A stretch of DNA of 64,000 nt from assembly GCA_019614645.1 (NCBI GenBank), contig JABWDB010000003.1:23335001-23399000 (forward strand). The letters run 5' to 3'. This DNA comes from Stratiolaelaps scimitus. Taxonomy: Eukaryota; Arthropoda; Arachnida; Mesostigmata; Laelapidae. Position numbers and translations under genes: made by a program. The notes below the pieces were generated by a model that saw only the letters and a list, made by a program, of their open reading frames with translations, was not told where the DNA came from and made no database searches. This document shows positions 12,301 through 21,300 of this stretch, one piece after another (positions within the stretch are counted from its first letter, which is position 1; every line of letters begins with the position of its first letter).

Positions 12301-15300
12301 TGTGCATAACTCACATTACTGCTTAGCCATTGTATCAGGGGATTGTGCGGTGACACGTGCTCTTGTATTGGCAAAACGCCTCATTAGAAAGCTTATGCCA
12401 CCACCACGGGATTGTAGCCAAAGCCTGTACTGTAACTTATCGTTTCCATCTGAAATTAGGTTTCTGCCAACGTACGATTTGGTCAATGACCTTGAATCAC
12501 CGAGCGCTACACAGCAACAACAGAAACAGCAACAGCAGGAGGTGGATCGAGCAAAACTGGACGAAAATGATATGGTGGACCCTGATGGCACCCTCTTCTA
12601 TTCCCAGGAGGCTCTTGAGGATACGGAGGAGTTCGAGGTGCACCGCATGGATTCTCGCACCGACGCCGATGAAGACTTCGACACCGCTGATGAGGGTGAT
12701 CCTCAAGGAATGAAGGTAGCATTAAGACCTGACATCCCTTCAATAAGTAACAGCAATCGTGTTTATGCTGGACACAAAACAGAAAAACCAACGCAAACAT
12801 CGGAATCAAAGCAGTGCACAACGGAGTCCACAATCTCAGATCCGGTAAAGAACGCACATATAGTTCAACTTGAAGTGAACCTTAGTGAAGACAGGCCTCA
12901 TAAAGGGGAAGTTCACACAAATGGTGATGCTTTGACAAAGAACGATTCAAAGGAAGAGTCGACTCCTCCGGTTACTGAAATTATCGTAGAGGAAGATCAA
13001 GTAATTGCCCCAGCATCGGCAGCAAGCACCAATGTGCTAGACGGGGCACAGAATGAGCAAAAGACAATTGATGGTACGAATGATACCGCGTTCCTCGAGG
13101 CGTCAGGCGCTAAACCGAACGATTACGCATCTGCTCTTTCTGACGAATCGAAGGCCGCTCATATGGTCACCTCATGTAGGAAAGCGGAGGACATAGTTGT
13201 TCAAAAGGAATCGATCACCACTGAAATTTCCAGCGAGGAACCTCTGTCAACAACTCCCGCTGCCCCACAAGGGTCTACTAAAGATGTGGCTCCTAGCTCA
13301 GGCACGTCTGCAACAGTTGCGCCGTCTGCTGGTTCGTCCCCATCGGCAGTCGAGTTCAAAATCGAAGTTTTGGATAACTCCTTTGAAGACGATGACGAGG
13401 AAGACGATGTCGTAACAAATTTGAACAGGATGTTACTTCAGGAGTCTGTACGTAGAAGGTAAATATCGCGGACATTCTCAAATAGGAGGGGGGGGGGATA
13501 TTCAACGACAACACAGGTACTGCGGACAGAGCAACACATTGGTGTGAAAGAACACGCGTAGGGTGTGGTGTAATGATTGAATGGGCGAATTTGAGGGCGC
13601 GAACGCCCTTCTAGAACGTTTCTCGAAGCGTTACGTCATGGCTATCGCGGCTTTTAATGTTCCGTTTGTGGCTATGTTCATTCCACAAGTTTTCCTCTCC
13701 AAGGATGCGCGAAAGCTGAAGCCCATTGGAGAGTTCTAAATAAATATATTGATTTCCGCGACCCTTTGAATAGGTCTGGTAATGCTTGTCAGGGCATTAT
13801 TCAATCCAAGAGTTCCCGGTCGTCCGTTTGCGCCCTGTGAGCTACTCTTTAGGATGCAAGACGTGAGGTGGTGTGCCTTGATCAAGCTAACTTAAAGTCT
13901 TGCGTCTCTTTCGAAACCCAAATCACTTAGCTGGAACGTTTTCATGTAATGTTTCAGTCAACGTTTTACAAGTGCAATAAAATCAATTGAATAAAAATGC
14001 TCAATAATTAGACGGTACCCGGATTGTATACAATGGTAATTTTGACTTTCTCTAGTGAGACGCGTACGTGCGGTAAAGATTTCTTATATCTACATTACTT
14101 TCCAGCGCCTTGGAATAGAGCATAGGTGCCGTTCACACGTGTCATGTTTGATGTTTTATTGGATGCCAATTCAGTATAACGGATGCTTGGATTTATGACT
14201 TCTTCTCCGCAATGACATACGCATTGTATTTACCTGTGGGCGTTTCAGGGCGGTTAAGACGCCAGTGACACCACTGACGCCCAGTCTCGAGATGGAATCA
14301 TTTGCTCCCTATGAAATGGGCTCGTTGGAAGACTTGAGCACTCCGACTGGCCACCCTCGGCTGGACCTCAAACCAAAAGCAAAAGCACTGCCATTGCCAC
14401 CAATGGATCTCATTTCACGAAGGTATGATATCATGCGTTTCTCTTAAAGACGATAATGGACGATTTTGCTTGTGGCCGTTGGTGGCTGTAGAATCAGGGA
14501 TTTGAGATTTTATGTTAATCACGCTAGCTGTTCTATCGCTCACTGCCAACACTGTGACCATTATCCTTGATGATGATGATTATGCTTCTTCAGATATTCT
14601 GCCGGAGATGTATTGGCCTACCCTAAAACGATACAGTCGTTAAGGACTGCCGCCACCAAGTCGCGAAGTAGTTCGATTAGCGTCCTGATTCCCAGAACGA
14701 GGACTGGGGAGGTAGTGACACAAAAGTTAGTTGCTGTACCAAGCTCAGAGCCGGACGACGAAGATGACGCCGCCACCACCACCGCCAGTCAATCGGAAGT
14801 AACGCCGCCTCAAGATTCAAACAAACTCCATAGGTTTGTAGGCTTTTAGCAATGTGCACTGAGCACATAGTTCTATCCAGCTGTTGTGCAGACATTGTAT
14901 AATGTCTTGTGCCGGACCCGTTGACTAGGTTTTGTTCTACCGTTCTACTGATTACATTTGGAGCAGGCAACACAGGTTTCAGGACGCCACGTGTTGAGTG
15001 TCTGTAGTTTAGGTCTCTTATTGTTGAATATAACTTCGAAAATTAGATTATGTAAAATTAACCACTGGTGTTTCCGCTTGAATCGGCATAAACGTGTGAT
15101 GACTGCAATGTACATCGGGTTCCTTCGTGCACAGTTTTTGTTCATAACTCTAGAACGCATTATCCAAACGACACCAAATTTAAGGAATGAATGAGAAGGT
15201 AGGCTCCATTTTAGTTAACACGTTTAGACCTCCACAGTTTAGATATATTTGTCCGTTATTATATGGTCTGCGACGCGTCCCTCTCCACGACGCTATTTGA

Positions 15301-18300
15301 TGTGAAATTAGAATTTAGTTTGATTACAATTGATATTTGGCAATTGATGTGAAACGACTGTTGCACTCCATGTCATCGCAGTAGGAATGCCTCTGACAAT
15401 AGAGCTCCTGACATGACTTTGTAATTATCAAACCATAGATCATCCGGCATACGACCGTCGCTTCCTTCGACCCCACCTCCCATCGAGAGGCTCAGAAGGC
15501 CTAGCGAGCGACCTTCACGAAAGGTCCCGCCACCGGTTCCACGGCGACCTCCCCTTGAAGGTACATGAGCTAGCCACAATTCCATGATCATCATCACTGA
15601 GTCTCGACGTTGAATATTTTGGCAAAGTATATCACTATAAATATTCAAATACTTCGAGTTTACTGATACTGAAATAATCCCAATATACATAGACAACGTA
15701 TTTCTCGGAAGAAGCGTTGTCTTCGTTTTCTGTTCATGAGGGAACTATTAATACAGAAACATTGCACAAGCTGCTAAATACAAAACACCTAGGCACCGAA
15801 TGATTTGAGCCTTGCGAAAACGACACAAACGGCAGATACAGGCTTACTTCTGATCTACTTCCTCAAACCTTGTGGAACCCTCAGCAGGGTCAACTGAAAA
15901 ACCTTTGGGGCCTCATCGTCATCCATTTGTTCCACCGCGGGCCGTCACACTGCCTATTAGAACGGAGCCGGCGCGGGCCGTCGACCTTGATGTGAAGGTC
16001 TCAAGTACCATTAGCAGTCCATCTCAATCATGTGCTCCGATCACCGTGAATCGCCCAGCGCCACCGATACCAAAGCCTAGACCCAAAAATTTGACTGAAA
16101 GCCTTCAAGTTCAATCGCAAGCAGTAAACGCGTTAGCTGACCACTCCTCAACTCCATCGCACACAGGTAAAAATAATCGATCGATCCATTACCACAACGA
16201 GGACACACGCGTTACCCTAATATAATTAGGCGAATTTGGATTTGTGAGAATCCTCATTTAGGTGGCGATCCTGAGTTTATAAGCCGCCATTTTTTCCCAT
16301 AACACAAGTAAACCGATTCTGATTCAACCACGGGCAGCATATTCGCATGTTCACTACGATGATTCCGAACAATTCTACCGCTGTTTATATCAGGGACACT
16401 TGCTTGAAATGTTCTAGAATAGAATATAATCTATTTCCCATTTACTCCACGACGTTAAAGTTAACAACCTCACGTCTTAATTGGTTTCCGATACCGCAAA
16501 GGACAATGCAATTTTCAGAAACATCTCCATATTGATATACTATAAAAAACTAAAGAAAATGTATGTTGATGTCGATTTTGTGCGTTCGGCAATTTAGTTC
16601 CTCAAAAAATAGCCCTGCCTAAGGTTCCGCCTCCGCCGAGATTCGTCTCATCTGATCCCAAGAGGAATAATTTCCCTGCAATCACGTCCCCTCTATCGGA
16701 TACGGCAGGTTCCAATTCACTTAGGACTCCACCTGGATCAGTGCCACGGAAAAGTCTTGCTGAACGCTTTGTCGAGGCACAAGCTGCCAACAATATGAAG
16801 CCTCCGGTAATCACAGGTAAGAATTCAAGTATATCTTTCATTATTTGTAAGATCTGAGCGATTCTTAGCAGTCCGTAAATTTCATGATGAAAACAATTCA
16901 ACACAATAGGGACGTACTATTTCCATCATATTTATGATGATTATTAATATATATATATATCAGGATTCAAGGTTGCGCACAAATTCAGTGAAACACAACT
17001 ATACAAAACGCGTGCTCCAACGACTGACCAACGAAGGAGCTATACACAACTGTTGATAATACACTCTTACTTTTACCCTATTTTTTTAATCGAGAACTTA
17101 AGCATTGTAAAATTGCAGTTCCGGAAATAAACCGCAAATGTTATGTTATGTTATCTAATGAATGTCGCACTGCATAGTCTGGGGACATCCTTCTGAAAAA
17201 CTAACATAGAATTAGAGTCGACACATTACGTATATCAAGATTGTCAATTATTGTTTCTAACATTGTATCTGGCAGTACCATCGCACCCGATTGCGGGGGC
17301 AAGGCCGGTTCCCCCGAGGCCTGCACCACCCAAACCATTGTCTCTAGTACCATCAAGACCTGTGGTCAACAAGCCAGGCACACCGGTTTCTCCCTCGGGT
17401 TATTCCTCCATCAATACTATCCTGGAACCACCACAGATGCCTTCCGACACGGTGCAGCCAGCTGGTTCTTCTCGTTCTGAAACTGTATCGGCGACCTCAA
17501 CAAACACGACCTTGAGGACCGCTCCAGAGTTACCAGGACCCCTCAGGCCAGCACCGAGACCTCCTCCACCAAAGTTGAGCCACACTCCACCGCCAACGCC
17601 AATCGAATCCCGAACAAGCCTCGAAGCTGAGAATAATGCTGGACCATCCGAGGTTAGAGATACTGAGCATTGCTTCACAATTAAATCATTCCTCGAGAAT
17701 TATTCAAAAGCACAAATAGTGTTGGCCGGAGACAGAGGAGCCTGCAGAGAATAACTATCTGCAGATGATTCTGTCCAAATAATGAATAGACAATTTTCAC
17801 CCATTTATAAACTTTACCGATAGGTATACAATGGTACAAATTTATTCATCATTTAGTCATTTCGATCTGTTCGACAATACATACATTTAATCAAGCACTC
17901 TGCATCCATTCAGAATCGACAAATCTCTCGGCGGCTCAGTGAGCCCATATTTCCATTAATGCTTCCGCCACCATCAGAGATGAACAGCGAACGGAGACCG
18001 TCTCTACAAAGCGCTCGCTTCAGACCACCTCCGCCGATGACTGGACCAACCCCGCGAAATGAAAGTCGACAAACGGACCCTGCTTCAACTCAGGCAAGCG
18101 CTATGGATTTGTCACAATCCCTATAGGCATACGAATAGAGAGGGACTTGCAGTGGCGAACAGCAAATGCCTTTACTCTAATTTTGGTCTTTAAGGTGGGA
18201 GTTCTAAAGTAAACGCTGATGTGTTGCAGTTCCGACAGTTAGTGGTGACTAGCAACATGGAAATCAGCCACCCATTCATTAGCGCTTTAATGTCCAGATG

Positions 18301-21300
18301 TGAACGCCGAGTTGCGTCACGCTTTACTTAGGAAACGCTACACTATTCAGGGGCGTTTTTGCATACGAATCTTTCTTTTCCACCACTGAAATCTCTAGAG
18401 CACCGCTCCATCAACGAGTGAAACGACCGTGTCCCCTCTTCGCCAGCCGGTGCAAGCACAACCAAAGGACGCTTGCAATGTGACCCCACCGTCTGTGTCA
18501 CTTCCTTCGATTTCTTCATCGTCCAGGGAAGCGTCAGCTCAAAGCCAAGCTTCACCGGACCAACGTTCTGACGTAGGTGCCAACCACGATGCTAGCGGAG
18601 GCTTGTCGTCTACAACCACGGACCGACGAGAACTTCAAAGCGGCCCTTCGTATGAAGAGGAAACGCGCGGACGCTCACGTATGTTAAGGCGAAATTTTCT
18701 TGCCTTAGGCGCTAAACAAGCGAGAAAACGTCGGTACAGCAAAATCCAGTGTATAGAATCACGAAAATATTTTTTGAAACATATTACTACTCTGTTGATT
18801 ATCACGTGTCGTCATCTTGCAGTTAGTTCTACGGTGCCAATGCATCTAGAGCATTGAAAGTCAAGCACTGCTGTTTTTCGTTGTCTGTTGAATGCTTCAG
18901 TCAGCGACCCTTTAGAAAGAGCCCGTCCATGTCGTGGCTCATACCAGAGGGTTATCATAATTGACCCTCAAAATATTTCTGACGCGACAGAATCCTAAAC
19001 TGGCCCCGTTTTCGTGATAGATCTATTCATGGGCGACATTGCTAACGCACGGTGTGATAATGCTATCCGTAGAGTTTTATTGCGACGTCACGAATTGCTT
19101 TTAAAGGGACCCTTTCGGAGAATGAGGCCGAACGCATTCTTGGCCGCGCCGTCGACTTCAGCGTTGAAGAAGACAGGTGAGGAAGAACACTTTGTCCCTG
19201 GACACTTCGCAATCGAACTTCGTGTGTAGATTATTATAGTTAGTTGTGTTGTGGACAAGTCAGGACACAAGTCAAGACACTGCCTACAGTGCTGGTTTTG
19301 AGTTGTGCAAGGTTAGACTTAATTGAACCAGGAATGTTTGTATGTATAGTTTTTGGCGAAACTCAAAATCTAGATTGAACAGGAACAACTGAAACGATAG
19401 GTCCTGGAAGGAGATTCCTCTTTCTTCAATTAACATCATATTCTGTTCATCGCCATTTGCCGACACGAGTTTATGCATTTACGAGTCCACTTTATCTATG
19501 TCTTTGTTTTTTTTAGGCTAAGCCACCAGAAACGTGTCATTGAAGAGAAACAGGCGAACCTATCAGCTGAGGCACGCCTCATCGAACGACAGCTATGGGA
19601 ATCAGCTAAAGGTTGGCCTAAGGTTTTCGGGCTGACTCTCAGCCAACATTTAACGTCCACGGTACTGCTAGGCTACTAGAATAGACAGGACTTGCGAAAT
19701 AGTAGTAATAGGTAACGTAGATAGTTCTTAGTTAAAATTAGATAATTCGTAGTTCTTAATTCGTAGTCACCTGATGTAGACAAATACGTTCATTTATCCT
19801 GCGTAAATACGGTTTTGACAATACGATACGATTCGACGTCGAGAATTCGGTTTAATTCCTCGTACGAGAAAATACGTAAACAGCGCCTCGTAAAACCGAT
19901 GAAGCGGTTCCAAAATACAAAGCAACTACTGGGTCCAGTCTTACAGTACTGCTACTCGTACTAATGATCTCTGTCTGTAATAGACTTCTGATAATATCAG
20001 CTACTGATAGAGCAGGACCATTCATGGAGGCTGACCACTTTTCAATTAAACTACGTGTGACTCGCTATTGGACTGCCAGCGTCGGCAATTGAAACCAACA
20101 TACTTCTGACACAACTCGATATTTATACCTATACTGTATTGATGCGTAGGTGAATATCCATTGCTAATCTGCACCTGTTTTTAGACGCCGAAAAAGTGAC
20201 TTTGACTATAGTAAGGTAAGAAGTAATTCAAAATTACCCTGAGAATTCTTAGCCGTGCAAGCTGCGGAATCGATTTCAGACTCTCCGATTAACAGCGACT
20301 ATCCCCGAGTGGTTCTGGACCAGTCTATTGGGAAGTACTACAGTGCGTACCTTCATTTTTATATAGTTTATCAAATCCGTTCATTGTTCAATTGTTCGAT
20401 CTTGAGTTGCACTTTAGAGACATTCAGATATGTCGTCAGAGTAAAACGACTTGCGAGCAGCAAATCATCCGAGTTGTATTCCGTTTCGGGCTGACATAAG
20501 CTTACTGATATTATATTTCTGCGATAACGACATGATTTTATAGACAAATAAAGGGATATATATCCCTCTCAATCTGTTGTCACTCAAACGTGATGCTTGT
20601 ATCTTGTAGAAGCGGTGCCATTGTGTGATGCTGTTTTCGTGTCTACAGTTTTATCAGAAGAAAAGCTTTCGCAATCGGGCCGAAATTCATAGGGCGTAAA
20701 AACCGGGCGAAATAGTGCAGCGCCAGATGATGGTTTTAAAGCTGGATTTCCGTAAAATTATGTCTCAAGGTTATCTTAATGGTTATCTACCGAAATTTAC
20801 AAACACACACACAGTAGTAACTTGATGAAACCCTAAACGTGTTTATATATTATATATTTATTATAGTATATCTAATATACTTAGCTTTTTTAGCTTATAA
20901 GTTAAGACGCCAATCCAGCCACATTCGTGTTCAGCTAACCTGCTAAATTTGTCGATTACTCTATTTCTGTCCATCTCATCGATAGTGTCTAACGAAGAAA
21001 ACGTAGAAATGTTCCGAGAAGATCTGGTCGCTGATCTCTACCGTATTCTAAATATGAAGAATCAACTAAGTGACAAGTACACCCAACTTAAATTTCTGTA
21101 AGTACTTAGCAGTCATTTTTGCTAATGGTTCATATTAATCTAAGATGAGGTTGAGCAGGACAAAGTGCCACTGTTTCGAAGCACACGTTAGCGCGACCTG
21201 ACAAGATTAAGCAGCTCATCAAGATATCACAGTGCGGTTGAAACGCGGACTGTGTTAGCTAACAAACTTGCTAAAACTGTGCCACATAAGGGCTCTTGTT

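Noticed and set aside
20185..20215. 31-bp micro-exon (phase 1 to 2) in the bMERB region
   Set aside because: It has an acceptor and donor, but any join downstream leads to a quick stop or a phase clash, and the flanking bMERB exons join directly in frame.
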